Shown piece by piece: positions 56,467 to 64,000 of a stretch of 64,000 bases of DNA. The position numbers and the translations under genes are program-made. The stretch spans positions 496,001 through 560,000 of the forward strand of contig NZ_SUKF01000003.1 in NCBI RefSeq assembly GCF_005047655.1, written 5' to 3'. Origin of the DNA: Sinimarinibacterium arenosum (lineage in GTDB: Bacteria; Pseudomonadota; Gammaproteobacteria; Nevskiales; Nevskiaceae). The notes below the pieces were generated by a model, which saw only the letters and a program-made list of their open reading frames with translations, ran no database searches and had not been told where the DNA came from. Each line of letters starts with the position of its first letter. Position 1 is the stretch's first letter.

Positions 56467-57489
56467 ATGAAGGTGCTCAAGTGGCTGCTGATTGTCGTCG
56501 TTGCGCTGCTCGTCGGCGTTATCGGCGCCGGATTTGTCCTGCCGGACACCGCGCATGTCGAGCGTTCAGTTGTGATCAACGCCAGGCCTGCCACGGTCTA
56601 CACCGTGCTCAACGGCTTCAGGCAGTTCGACAAGTGGTCGCCCTGGGCCGGACTTGATCCGAATGCGACATACACCGTCGAGGGGCCGCTGATGGGGGTC
56701 GGCGCCAAACAAAGCTGGCGCAGCGACGATCCCTCGGTTGGTGCAGGGAGCCAGGAAATTCTCGAGAGCGTGCCGAACCAGAAAATCGTCATGGCCCTCG
56801 TCTTCGAGGGATTCGCCAGTGAAAACCGTGCGAGCTACCTGCTCCAGCCGGAGGGTGAGGCGACGCGGCTGTTGTGGACCTACGATTCGACATTTCACGG
56901 CAACCTGCTCGGACGTTATTTCGGTCTGATGATGGATGGCATGCTCGGCCCTGACTACGAACGCGGTCTGGTAGCGCTGAAGACTCTGGTTGAAAGCCTT
57001 CCGGCAACCGACATCAGCGATCTGCAGATCAGCCTGGAAACTGTCGACAGTCATCCGATGCTGTACATCTCAGGCAGTGCCGGACCGGATGAGGCCCGGG
57101 ACGTACTCGGCGCAATCTATGGTCGCATCGGCGCATTCATGGCGGAACGTCAACTGCAGCAGGCGGCCCCTCCGATTGCCATCACCCGTGCCTATGACGA
57201 CGAAACCCGTGCATGGCAGTTCGATGCGGCGCTGCTGCCGGACCGCAGCGAAGTTGATGTCCCGGAGCTCAGCGAAATCCGTCTGGGCCAGACCTATGGC
57301 GGCGCCGTGCTGACGGTGCTCAACACAGGCCCGTATACCGAGATGGAAACTTTGTATACCCGGCTGACGGCCTTTCGCGAAATTGCCGGATTGCAGGACA
57401 ACGGAGATTCCTGGGAGCAGTACCTGACCGATCCGAGCACGACCCCACCTCAACAGGCACAAACACGGGTTTACTGGCCTGTGAAGTAA
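56467..57489 (+). CDS. SRPBCC plus GyrI-like domain protein, membrane-anchored
   Basis: A 340-residue protein: one N-terminal helix (WLLIVVVALLVGVIGAGFVL), an SRPBCC polyketide-cyclase-like domain (about 30-170, FRQFDKWSPWAGLDPN and SSTF-like strand), and a C-terminal GyrI/AraC effector-binding-like domain (about 190-340). Both folds bind hydrophobic ligands; the anchored combination is seen in several proteobacteria without known function. The ATG at 56467 follows GGGGGAATCG. It is a single gene between aceA and gacA. Confidence 0.8.
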   Translation: MKVLKWLLIVVVALLVGVIGAGFVLPDTAHVERSVVINARPATVYTVLNGFRQFDKWSPWAGLDPNATYTVEGPLMGVGAKQSWRSDDPSVGAGSQEILESVPNQKIVMALVFEGFASENRASYLLQPEGEATRLLWTYDSTFHGNLLGRYFGLMMDGMLGPDYERGLVALKTLVESLPATDISDLQISLETVDSHPMLYISGSAGPDEARDVLGAIYGRIGAFMAERQLQQAAPPIAITRAYDDETRAWQFDAALLPDRSEVDVPELSEIRLGQTYGGAVLTVLNTGPYTEMETLYTRLTAFREIAGLQDNGDSWEQYLTDPSTTPPQQAQTRVYWPVK

Positions 57490-57670
57490 TGCGCCACCGG
57501 CCGTTCGCACTGCACTGAATCGACAGCGCTGCGCAGACGGAACTCCGTCACCAAGGGCTGACCCGACATGGAATTCCGTACGGCAGCGTCAGGGATTTGC
57601 GCATGCGAATGTCAGCAGCTGCGTGTCGCACCGTAAACCCGAGTAACATGCGCCGCGTAAGGAGATCGCT

Positions 57671-58333
57671 ATGATTCGTATCATGCTTGTTGACGATCAC
57701 CGCCTGGTTCGCGCCGGATTGAAGCGCGTTTTGCAGGAAGTGGCCGATATGGAAGTTCTGGCAGAAGCCAGCAGTGGCGAAGAGGCGCTGGAACTCGTCC
57801 GCACGATCACCCCCGACATCGTGTTGATGGATATCAACATGCCCGGCATTGGTGGACTTGAGGCCACTCGCCGGCTGCTGCAGCGCTGCCCGACGGCGAA
57901 AGTGATCGTGGTATCCATGCATCTGGAAGAGCCGTATCCGAGCCGGATGCTCGCCGCCGGTGCTGCCGGATACATCAGCAAGGACTCTGCCGCCGATGAG
58001 GTCGTGACCGCGATCCGCAGGGTCTCTGGGGGCGGCCATTACGTCGCGGCAGATGTTGCCGGCAATCTTGCTGCAAGTCTGGTCAAAGGCCCGAACGGTG
58101 CATCACCGTTCGATCAGCTGTCGCAGCGTGAAACCCAGGTCATGTTGATGGTGACCAAGGGCTACTCGACACAGGAAATTTCCGACCGCTTGCACCTCTC
58201 ACCGAAAACCGTCAGCACCTACCGTTATCGACTATTCGAAAAGCTCGGCGTCAACAATGATGTCGAACTGACCCGCATGGCCATGCGCTACGGTTTGCTG
58301 GAAGAGCGCTCGGAAACCCGCAGCGAGCCTTGA
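57671..58333 (+). CDS. uvrY: Two-component response regulator GacA/UvrY
   Basis: A 220-residue NarL-family regulator. The receiver domain has the acidic pair DDHRLV, the phosphoacceptor Asp in VLMDINMPG and Lys in YISKDSA. The C-terminal LuxR-type HTH is LSQRETQVMLMVTKGYSTQEISDRLHLSPKTV. In the gammaproteobacteria this gene (uvrY/gacA) lies just upstream of uvrC and is activated by BarA/GacS to induce small regulatory RNAs of the Csr/Rsm system. AAGGAG precedes the ATG. uvrC starts 25 bases after the stop. Confidence 0.94.
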   Translation: MIRIMLVDDHRLVRAGLKRVLQEVADMEVLAEASSGEEALELVRTITPDIVLMDINMPGIGGLEATRRLLQRCPTAKVIVVSMHLEEPYPSRMLAAGAAGYISKDSAADEVVTAIRRVSGGGHYVAADVAGNLAASLVKGPNGASPFDQLSQRETQVMLMVTKGYSTQEISDRLHLSPKTVSTYRYRLFEKLGVNNDVELTRMAMRYGLLEERSETRSEP

Positions 58334-58358
58334 ACGCGGAGCGTCGAACTGCGCATCC

Positions 58359-60179
58359 ATGACGGCTGAATCCCGCAGCTTCGATCCTCGCGCCTTTCTC
58401 TCTCAGCTCAGCACCTCGCCGGGCGTTTACCGCATGTACGGCGCCGGCGACGAGCTGCTGTATGTCGGCAAGGCGCGGAATCTGCGCAAGCGCGTCTCCA
58501 GCTATTTTCTGCGCGCGAGCGGCAATCCGCGCATCGAAAGCATGGTGTCGCAGATCCAGCGGGTCGACGTCACGCTCACGCACACAGAGGATGAGGCACT
58601 GCTGCTCGAAGCGGCGCTGATCAAGGATCAGTCGCCGCGCTATAACGTCCAGTATCGCGACGACAAAAGCTACCCGTACCTGCGCTTCACATCCCACCGG
58701 TATCCGCGCATCGCGTTCTACCGGGGCGCGACCAATGGTGCCGATCGTTATTTCGGACCATTTCCCAGCGCAGCGGCAGTTCGAGAAACCCTGCAGACCT
58801 TGCAGAAACTGTTCCATCTGCGTCCGTGTCGCGACAGCTTTTTCGCGCATCGGGATCGGCCGTGCCTGCAATATCAGATCAAGCGCTGCTCGGCGCCCTG
58901 CGTCGGCCTGATTGCACCTGAGGACTATGCCCGCGATCTGGCAAACGCTGCACGTCTGCTTGAAGGCAAGGGCGAATCCTTGGCTCAGGATCTGACAACA
59001 GAGATGCAGCGCGCAGCTGATACGCTGGATTTTGAACAGGCGGCCAAACTGAGGGACCAGATCGCAGCGCTCAAGCGCGTACGCCAGAGCCAGTCCATGA
59101 CCGGCGGGGCTGAAGACATTGACGTCATCGCTGTTGCCGCTCACGCATCCAGCAGCTGCGTCACGGTGATCAGCGTACGTGACGGCGTCAATCTGGGTCA
59201 CCGCAATCATTTTCCCAAGCACCCGGCGCATACGCCGCCCGAGGAATTGCTGGAGCGCTTTGTCAGCCAGCACTATCTGACGCAGAAACCGCCGCCGGAG
59301 GTCCTGCTCAGTCATCCTCTCGACGATGGCGGCGTCAGCGAGGAGGCAATCTCCCAGCATGCAGGCCGCCGTGTGCGCCTTTACTGCCCTCAACGCGGGG
59401 CCAAGCTCCGATTGCTCGAAATGGCCGTCAGCACGGCAGCGCAGGCGCTGTCGTCGCGGTTGGTCGAAGCCGCCAGCATGGACCAGCGTCTTTTGGAGTT
59501 GCAGCGTGTATTCGAGCTCGAGCATCCACCGCGGCGCATTGAATGCTTCGATATTTCCCACACGCAGGGCGAGCGCGCCGTGGCATCCTGTGTCGTCTTC
59601 AACGAAGACGGGCCACTCAAGTCAGCCTATCGCAAGTTCAACATCGAGGGCATTGTCGGGGGCGACGACTACGCCGCAATTGCCCAGGCGGTTAGTCGTC
59701 GTTTTGCGCGCGCTAAAGCGGGCGAGGGCAGCATTCCTGATCTTTTGCTGATCGATGGTGGACAGGGGCAGCTCAACGCAGCTCTGGAGGCCCTGGACGA
59801 GCTGGAGATGGCGCAGGAGATGCGCGTGGTGGGTGTCGCCAAAGGGCCGACGCGAAAACCGGGGCTCGAAGAATTGTGGATGCCGGATCTGGAGCTGCCG
59901 CTGCGTCTTCCAGCCGACTCGCCGGCGCTGCACTTGATCCAGCGCGTACGTGACGAAGCGCATCGCTTCGCGATCACCGGGCACCGTGGCCGGCGCGACA
60001 AAGCACGAATTGGCTCGGATCTGGACTCCATCGAAGGCTTGGGGCCGGCGCGGCGCAAAGCGCTGCTGCAGACATTCGGCGGCCTCGGTCAGCTCAAGCG
60101 TGCCGGCATCGACGAGTTGGCCCAAGTGGCCGGTATATCCAGAACTCTGGCAGAACGCATCTACGCGCATTTCCATTGA
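58359..60179 (+). CDS. uvrC: UvrABC system protein C
   Basis: A 606-residue nucleotide-excision repair endonuclease. The GIY-YIG domain begins SPGVYRMYGAGDELLYVGKARNLRKRV, a UVR domain interacts with UvrB (about 200-240, AADTLDFEQAAKLRDQIAAL), the C-terminal RNase H-like nuclease has ECFDISHTQGERAVAS, and a helix-hairpin-helix pair (SIEGLGPARRKALLQ) ends the protein. It makes both incisions around a lesion. The ATG at 58359 is 25 bases after uvrY. A 58-base gap separates it from pgsA. Confidence 0.97.
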   Translation: MTAESRSFDPRAFLSQLSTSPGVYRMYGAGDELLYVGKARNLRKRVSSYFLRASGNPRIESMVSQIQRVDVTLTHTEDEALLLEAALIKDQSPRYNVQYRDDKSYPYLRFTSHRYPRIAFYRGATNGADRYFGPFPSAAAVRETLQTLQKLFHLRPCRDSFFAHRDRPCLQYQIKRCSAPCVGLIAPEDYARDLANAARLLEGKGESLAQDLTTEMQRAADTLDFEQAAKLRDQIAALKRVRQSQSMTGGAEDIDVIAVAAHASSSCVTVISVRDGVNLGHRNHFPKHPAHTPPEELLERFVSQHYLTQKPPPEVLLSHPLDDGGVSEEAISQHAGRRVRLYCPQRGAKLRLLEMAVSTAAQALSSRLVEAASMDQRLLELQRVFELEHPPRRIECFDISHTQGERAVASCVVFNEDGPLKSAYRKFNIEGIVGGDDYAAIAQAVSRRFARAKAGEGSIPDLLLIDGGQGQLNAALEALDELEMAQEMRVVGVAKGPTRKPGLEELWMPDLELPLRLPADSPALHLIQRVRDEAHRFAITGHRGRRDKARIGSDLDSIEGLGPARRKALLQTFGGLGQLKRAGIDELAQVAGISRTLAERIYAHFH

Positions 60180-60237
60180 GGCCTGCGCTATCCTTGGACC
60201 TCACTGATCCACTCAGTCTTCCTTCGGAAACAGACCT

Positions 60238-60798
60238 GTGCGGTTGACGCTACCCCTGACGCTCACCGTGGCGCGCGTCGCCGCTATCCCTGTAGTGCTC
60301 GCGCTTTTCTTTCTGGACTGGCACTACTCGCGCTATGCCGCCACTGTCTTGTATGCGGCAGCCGGGATCACCGACTGGCTCGACGGCTGGCTCGCACGTC
60401 GCTGGGGGCAGACCAGCAAATTCGGCGCCTTCCTCGATCCTGTCGCTGACAAGCTACTGGTCGCCGTGTGCCTGGTCATGCTGCTGCGTGACGACCCCAG
60501 CGCCGTCCTGGCCGTCGTGGTGGCTGTCATCATCGGCCGAGAGATCACCATTTCTGCCTTACGCGAGTGGATGGCTGAACTGGGGCAGCGAACCAGTGTG
60601 GCGGTCAGCCGCATCGGTAAATGGAAGACCGGCTTCCAGATGACTGCGATCGGCATGATGATCTGGAAGACATCGGTATTGGGCCTGCCGATCTATGCCA
60701 TCGGTTACGGCCTGCTATTCGTCGCAGCAGCGCTGACCATCTGGAGCATGGCAGTTTATCTGCGTGCAGCGTGGCCGATTCTGTCCCAGGACGAGTGA
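60238..60798 (+). CDS. pgsA: CDP-diacylglycerol--glycerol-3-phosphate phosphatidyltransferase
   Basis: A 186-residue inner-membrane enzyme of the CDP-alcohol phosphatidyltransferase family. The signature D-G-x2-A-R-x8-G-x3-D-x3-D is present: DGWLARRWGQTSKFGAFLDPVADKL, written here as DGWLARRWG and GAFLDPVAD. It makes phosphatidylglycerol phosphate, the precursor of phosphatidylglycerol and cardiolipin. The start is a GTG at 60238. The position after uvrC and before the tRNA cluster is conserved with E. coli. Confidence 0.95.
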   Translation: MRLTLPLTLTVARVAAIPVVLALFFLDWHYSRYAATVLYAAAGITDWLDGWLARRWGQTSKFGAFLDPVADKLLVAVCLVMLLRDDPSAVLAVVVAVIIGREITISALREWMAELGQRTSVAVSRIGKWKTGFQMTAIGMMIWKTSVLGLPIYAIGYGLLFVAAALTIWSMAVYLRAAWPILSQDE

Positions 60799-60834
60799 TG
60801 CGGCAGGGCATTCAAAATTGATGAAAGAAAGTTC

Positions 60835-60862
60835 TTGACTTCGACCGGCGCGCCCCTAAAAT
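60835..60862 (+). promoter_or_regulatory. Strong sigma-70 promoter of the tRNA-Gly gene
   Basis: TTGACT (60835-60840) and TAAAAT (60857-60862) are 16 bases apart, with a GC-rich discriminator (ACGCCGCT) typical of stringently controlled stable RNA promoters. It is 12 bases upstream of the tRNA. Confidence 0.8.
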
Positions 60863-60874
60863 ACGCCGCTCAAC

Positions 60875-60950
60875 GCGGGAATAGCTCAGTTGGTAGAGCG
60901 CAACCTTGCCAAGGTTGAGGTCGCGAGTTCGAGCCTCGTTTCCCGCTCCA
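60875..60950 (+). tRNA. glyW: tRNA-Gly (anticodon GCC)
   Basis: Cloverleaf of 76 bases with encoded CCA. Acceptor GCGGGAA/TTCCCGC, anticodon loop TTGCCAA between CAACC and GGTTG, and T arm GAGTTCGAGCCTC. The position after pgsA matches glyW of E. coli. Confidence 0.97.
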
Positions 60951-60958
60951 AACATACG

Positions 60959-60990
60959 AAAACCCCGGAGGACCACCCACGGGGTTTTTT
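60959..60990 (+). terminator. Rho-independent terminator after tRNA-Gly
   Basis: AACCCCG with CGGGGTT stem and a run of T (TTTTTT). It separates tRNA-Gly from tRNA-Cys, so the latter may have its own promoter. Confidence 0.88.
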
Positions 60991-61031
60991 AGTCTGAGGT
61001 CACGCTACAATCGAGTAGCTGACCGATCAGG

Positions 61032-61105
61032 GGCTAGGTGGCAGAGTGGTCATGCAGCGGACTGCAAATCCGCGTACGCCGGTTCAATTCCGACCCTAGC
61101 CTCCA
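61032..61105 (+). tRNA. cysT: tRNA-Cys (anticodon GCA)
   Basis: A 74-base gene with encoded CCA. Acceptor GGCTAGG/CCTAGCC, anticodon stem GCGGA/TCCGC around loop CTGCAAA, T arm GGTTCAATTCC. It lies between tRNA-Gly and tRNA-Leu as in E. coli cysT. Confidence 0.97.
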
Positions 61106-61130
61106 TATTGTTTCTTACGCCGTAGACGCG

Positions 61131-61216
61131 GCCCGTGTGGCGGAATCGGTAGACGCAAGGGACTTAAAATCCCTCGACCATTGGTCGTGCCGGTTCGATT
61201 CCGGCCGCGGGCACCA
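61131..61216 (+). tRNA. leuZ: tRNA-Leu (anticodon TAA)
   Basis: An 86-base class II tRNA with encoded CCA. Acceptor GCCCGTG/CGCGGGC, anticodon stem AGGGA/TCCCT around CTTAAAA, a long variable arm CGACCATTGGTCG, and T arm GGTTCGATTCC. The TAA anticodon and position correspond to leuZ of E. coli. Confidence 0.97.
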
Positions 61217-61259
61217 GCAAGCGATCCACATATCGGATCAGCGTAAAACCGTAAAAAAT

Positions 61260-61288
61260 AAAAAAACCCCGCAACTGCGGGGTTTTTT
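61260..61288. terminator. Bidirectional terminator between the tRNA cluster and dksA
   Basis: Symmetrical A7-CCCCGC-AACT-GCGGGG-T7: a GC stem flanked by an A run and a T run, so it can end transcription from the tRNA side (plus) and from dksA (minus). Confidence 0.93.
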
Positions 61289-61317
61289 TGCCTGAAAGGG
61301 AGAAGGGCGGCTTCTTC

Positions 61318-62190
61318 CTAGCGGTCGCGGTACTGCGCTTCGACGCGCTCATCCTGACCCTTGACGTCGACACACACCGTCGCCGTTGGACGCGCCAGCA
61401 ATCGCGGAATACCGATCGGATCTCCAGTCTTCTCGCAATAGCCATACTCTTTGTTTTCGATTCGACGCAGCGCTTCGTCGACCTTGCGCAACAAAAGCGA
61501 TTCGCGCTCACGCAAGCGAAGGTCAAGCCAATGTTCTTCCTCAGCTGTCGCTCGATCGGCGGGGTCCGCAAACACCTCGCGCTCATGCAGACGCTCCTTG
61601 ACGTCCACTTCGCGCTGCAGCACTTCTTCACGCATCTGCAGCAGACGCTTGCGGAAGAACGCCATCTGCGATTCGTTCATATAGTCGTCGTCGGACATCC
61701 GACGCAGCTCATCCTCGGTCAATGCACTATTGAAGGACGGCGCCTTCGAGCGAGGGGACTTTACGGCAGCTTTAGTCACGTGTTTTTGTTCAGTTATAGA
61801 TCGAGAAGAAGTGGTCGCCTGTGACAGCTTCGCCGAAGTCTTTCCGGTGAGATTGTCATCAGACGCTTTCGCTTTTGACGCAGGAGTCTTGCCAACAGCT
61901 TTTTTCGACAACGCTGTCTTGGTGGGTACAGCCTTGGTCTGTGCGGCTTTAGACTCCGGTTTGACCGATGCCTTTCCAGAAGGTTTGCTCACGGTGGCAG
62001 TTTTCTTCGCCGGGACCAGTTTCTTGGCCGGCTTTGCAGCTGCCGTCGCAACAGAAGCCTTGGGTTTGTTCAGCGCTCCGCGCAACTTGCTCAGCAAGCC
62101 GCCACCGGCGGTTTTGCCAGCTGAGGCCTTGCTCTTAGCGGTCGTCTGCTTCTTTGAACTTGCAGGTTTTGTAGTCTTCTTAGCGGTCAT
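61318..62190 (-). CDS. dksA: RNA polymerase-binding protein DksA with Lys/Ala-rich N-terminal tail
   Basis: A 290-residue DksA-family protein, twice the 151 residues of E. coli DksA. The C-terminal 130 residues are DksA: the coiled-coil tip DxxDxA is in FADPADRATAEE, and the globular/zinc-finger part is GYCEKTGDPIGIPRLLARP and TATVCVDVKGQDE. Of the four zinc cysteines only the first of each pair remains (C-x2-T and C-x2-V). The first 150 residues are a low-complexity Lys/Ala/Ser tail like histone H1 or AlgP, probably DNA-binding. An earlier frame start at 62253 is not convincing; the ATG at 62190 begins the tail. Confidence 0.85.
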   Translation of the reverse strand: MTAKKTTKPASSKKQTTAKSKASAGKTAGGGLLSKLRGALNKPKASVATAAAKPAKKLVPAKKTATVSKPSGKASVKPESKAAQTKAVPTKTALSKKAVGKTPASKAKASDDNLTGKTSAKLSQATTSSRSITEQKHVTKAAVKSPRSKAPSFNSALTEDELRRMSDDDYMNESQMAFFRKRLLQMREEVLQREVDVKERLHEREVFADPADRATAEEEHWLDLRLRERESLLLRKVDEALRRIENKEYGYCEKTGDPIGIPRLLARPTATVCVDVKGQDERVEAQYRDR

Positions 62191-62498
62191 GGTGCGGGAC
62201 GTCTCGGAAAAGACTGGCCTGGGGCAACCAGCGCAAAGGCCGGCGTTATACACCGGTGTGCGCGCTTGGTCAATGAGAACGCACTACATAAATGAAGTCT
62301 TCCATGTACTGGTGACGATCATACTGAATGAAGCGTAATCGTGACCTGATGCAAAAGTAGGGCATCCGCGACTGTCCGTTTTTGAGATAGATTCAACTAG
62401 GGAGTTGTAGCTGCCAGCTCGGCGGCCTCGGCGGCTTCGGCGGCTTCGGCGGCCAACGACACTGATTATCGACCAGCTTTTCATCGAACGGGGAACCT
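62191..62498. other. Intergenic region between dksA and the globin gene
   Basis: A 308-base gap with no convincing gene. It holds the divergent promoters of dksA and the globin gene, and a 9-base tandem repeat at 62421-62454. Base composition is lower in GC than the flanks at 62280-62400, which fits a promoter region. Confidence 0.5.
62421..62454. repeat. 9-base tandem repeat (GGCGGCYTC) upstream of the globin gene
   Basis: Three near-perfect copies of GGCGGCYTC and a partial fourth (GGCGGCC) lie 45 bases before the globin ATG. The third base of the unit varies between C and T. Confidence 0.85.
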
Positions 62499-62891
62499 AT
62501 GGAATCTCAAGGAACACACATCATTCGTTCACTGGAACTTGTTAGCGAAATGCATGGAGACCCCGTCCATCAGATTTACGAATGCCTTTTCGAAACCCGA
62601 CCTGAACTGGAGAAGCTGTTTGCGCTGGACCGTGATGCAAGCGTGCGTGAGGAGATGATGCATCAGGTCTATGACTGCATACTCGATCACTGCAGCAGTA
62701 ATCAAATGGCCCCCAGCTTCATTGCCACCAGCCGCTCGCTGCACAAGGGCTACGGGGTGCCTTCTCAGAGCTTCGACGAATTTTTCGCTGTAATGCAGGC
62801 AACAGTACAGAAATTGCTCGGCCACCTATGGACTGAGCAGATGACGCAGGAATGGGACGGAATGCGCAGTACCTTTGCCGAAACTTGCTAG
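62499..62891 (+). CDS. Bacterial globin-like haem protein
   Basis: A 130-residue globin. The N-half (RPELEKLFALDRDASVREEMM) matches the globin B-E helices, and the probable proximal His is in SLHKGYGVPSQSFDEFF, with KLLGHLWTEQMTQEWDGM in the C-terminal H helix. It is longer than a truncated hemoglobin and like single-domain or globin-coupled sensor-derived forms. It may bind oxygen or NO. The ATG follows ACGGGGAACC. No reductase domain is attached. Confidence 0.78.
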   Translation: MESQGTHIIRSLELVSEMHGDPVHQIYECLFETRPELEKLFALDRDASVREEMMHQVYDCILDHCSSNQMAPSFIATSRSLHKGYGVPSQSFDEFFAVMQATVQKLLGHLWTEQMTQEWDGMRSTFAETC

Positions 62892-63213
62892 CTTTGCGCT
62901 ATACCGTGGGTTCTACCCCACTGTCTCGACCCCGACTTGCTTCCCGGAGACTTGCGGTTGACTGGTAGTTGACTGGTAGTTGACTGGGTTTTGATATTTG
63001 CATGAGACCAACGACCCCGCCCCTTGCAACTGACGCTAATGCGCCCACAGACCTTATCGGGCGTTCCTTGACCCCATTAGCGTTCCTCGGGCGGCCACCT
63101 GCTTGGGCAGCCCTGCCTCACGATGACCCGGCTGCACGTGCTGGTCTTCGGGCGAAAGCCATCCGTTGACCGGCCGTAGGCGATCAAGCGCGGGAAACTT
63201 CGACTCTGCTGTG
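62892..63213. other. Gene-free stretch with an 11-base tandem repeat
   Basis: No supported gene in about 320 bases. The only notable feature is a tandem GTTGACTGGTA repeat at 62957-62988. A short minus-strand open frame at 63054-63248 is rich in polar residues with no recognisable motif and no good ribosome-binding site, so I did not call it. Confidence 0.5.
62957..62988. repeat. 11-base tandem repeat downstream of the globin gene
   Basis: Two copies of GTTGACTGGTA and a third that breaks to GTTGACTGGG. The copies are perfect over the repeated part. TTGAC within the unit resembles a -35 element three times in series, probably by chance. Confidence 0.85.
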
Positions 63214-63630
63214 TTATTGGGCTTTTCGGTCTGCTTCAACCTTGGCAAATTCGGCGTTCGACTTGGCTTGCTCCAGATCGTGGTCCGCCTGCGTCTTGCA
63301 GGAGCTGCGCATCTCGCCGGTCATGGCTTCGCATTTCTCGATCGCTACCTTGTTCGCGGCCTCGGCCTGGGCGATGGCGACGTCTCGATTGGCGTTGGCA
63401 GATTCACTCGCAAGCTTGGTGCGTGCCTGATCGACGTCCTTTTGCGCGGCGATCGTGCCCTCTGCTGCTGCGCTGCGTTCCTGGGCGACGTCTTTCGCGC
63501 CATCGAGGCGAGCCTCCGAGACATCTGCTCGGGTCTTGGCGCTTGGTTCCGTCTGCCCGCATCCGGCGACCGCCAGACACAAGACGCCGGCTGATAGCAT
63601 CGTAACAGCGAGATTTCTGCTGTCGTTCAT
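63214..63630 (-). CDS. Coiled-coil lipoprotein
   Basis: A 138-residue lipoprotein. The signal peptide ends in lipobox LAVAGC, with the Cys as the lipidated residue. The mature part is nearly all helix, rich in Ala, Glu, Lys and Gln with heptad-like spacing (EARLDGAKDVAQERSAAAEG), and has one possible disulphide pair (EKC and SSC). The ATG at 63630 has GGAG seven bases upstream; an earlier frame start at 63762 is not convincing. It diverges from the ABC-F gene. Function unknown; possibly a small envelope spacer. Confidence 0.75.
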   Translation of the reverse strand: MNDSRNLAVTMLSAGVLCLAVAGCGQTEPSAKTRADVSEARLDGAKDVAQERSAAAEGTIAAQKDVDQARTKLASESANANRDVAIAQAEAANKVAIEKCEAMTGEMRSSCKTQADHDLEQAKSNAEFAKVEADRKAQ

Positions 63631-63723
63631 GGATAACTCCGTAGGTAGTGCGTATCTGCGCAGGATGAACGACGGCGTGCAAGGTGTCGGTGCGCCAGCA
63701 CACGGTCCCCAGTGGCGGAACTC

Positions 63724-64000
63724 ATGATTCGACTCGATAACATCAGCAAGCAGAACGGCCATCAGATCCTGTTCATCGACGCGTCGATGAGCTTCCAGAA
63801 GGGAGAGAAGGTCGGCCTTGTCGGGCCCAACGGTGCCGGCAAGACGACGCTATTCAGGATGATCACCGGCGAGGAGGAGCCCAGCGACGGCAGGGTGACG
63901 ATCGATCCCGGTATGACCATCGGCTATTTCAGCCAGGATGTCGGCGAGATGTCGGGCGTGAGCGCGGTGGCGGCGGTGATGGATGGCATCGGGCCGTTGA
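63724..64000 (+). CDS. ABC-F family ATPase, N-terminal part (cut by window end)
   Basis: The first 92 residues of an ABC-F protein: IRLDNISKQNGHQILFIDASM, Walker A GPNGAGKTT near residue 40, and YFSQDVGEMSG. The ATG at 63724 is in frame to the end of the window with no stop. The subtype (YheS, YbiT or EttA-like) cannot be set from the fragment; it differs from the Uup at 14444-16333. It diverges from the lipoprotein gene. Confidence 0.85.
   Translation, partial: MIRLDNISKQNGHQILFIDASMSFQKGEKVGLVGPNGAGKTTLFRMITGEEEPSDGRVTIDPGMTIGYFSQDVGEMSGVSAVAAVMDGIGPL

Noticed and set aside
61038-61295. 85-residue open frame over the tRNAs
   Set aside because: It covers tRNA-Cys and tRNA-Leu and would translate structural RNA.
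61131-61320. Possible integration site at the 3' end of tRNA-Leu
   Set aside because: No integrase, no direct repeat of the tRNA end seen in the window, and the tRNA is followed by its terminator and dksA.
63054-63248. 64-residue minus-strand ORF
   Set aside because: No start signal, no motif, and low-complexity polar content; probably chance.

Overview
The window is GC-rich, densely packed chromosomal DNA from a gammaproteobacterium. The best anchor is the order gacA/uvrY-uvrC-pgsA-tRNA-Gly-tRNA-Cys-tRNA-Leu (57671-61216), the same as uvrY-uvrC-pgsA-glyW-cysT-leuZ in E. coli. A Pseudomonas-type fimT-pilV-pilW-pilX-pilY1-pilE operon, DbpA, YaeQ, DsbB and a DksA with a lysine-rich tail agree. 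The Baeyer-Villiger monooxygenase, several GST-like proteins and a two-domain FabG suggest a lipid- or hydrocarbon-using free-living bacterium of the Nevskiales/Xanthomonadales type; that placement is inference. I saw no phage, insertion sequence or CRISPR array.

Layout. 1-2768: end of a LysR regulator and a small oxidation/detoxification operon. 2820-8038: two TetR regulators, a Baeyer-Villiger monooxygenase and SDR reductase behind two matching operator palindromes, and a long GST-like protein. 8168-17745: RcnB-like protein, alanine symporter, DbpA, YaeQ, a manganese riboswitch with its GDT1-type transporter, a second long GST-like protein behind a 13-codon leader ORF, Uup, and a membrane class III cyclase with altered purine-binding residues. 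17768-27787: sucrose-phosphorylase-like enzyme, repeat-bearing membrane protein, two-domain FabG, RibA, divergent UbiB-like kinase, PyrD, OmpA-like protein, DUF1289 protein and thioesterase. 27804-34071: type IV pilus minor-pilin operon. 34222-43695: PurB, FumC, an unusual AAA+ protein, class I fumarase, phosphate transporter, DsbB and RraA.

43780-56338: a lipoprotein esterase, malate synthase, an 8-kb biosynthetic and export cluster, an EF-hand protein and isocitrate lyase. The cluster is the most notable locus. Two convergent operons that share a CTAG at their stop codons encode DarA-like and DarB-like enzymes, an HTH-like small protein, a BtrH-type acyltransferase, an active and a degenerate ketosynthase, an acyl carrier protein and a two-gene ABC exporter. 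It looks like a dialkylresorcinol-type or other ACP-derived lipid pathway with an added acyl-transfer step. It lies between the two glyoxylate-shunt genes, which are often adjacent in other bacteria.

56467-64000: SRPBCC/GyrI-like membrane protein, the gacA-uvrC-pgsA-tRNA block, DksA, a globin flanked by short tandem repeats, a coiled-coil lipoprotein, and the start of a second ABC-F ATPase cut by the window end. Many genes overlap by 1-4 bases (ATGA, GTGA, TGATG), so translational coupling is common.
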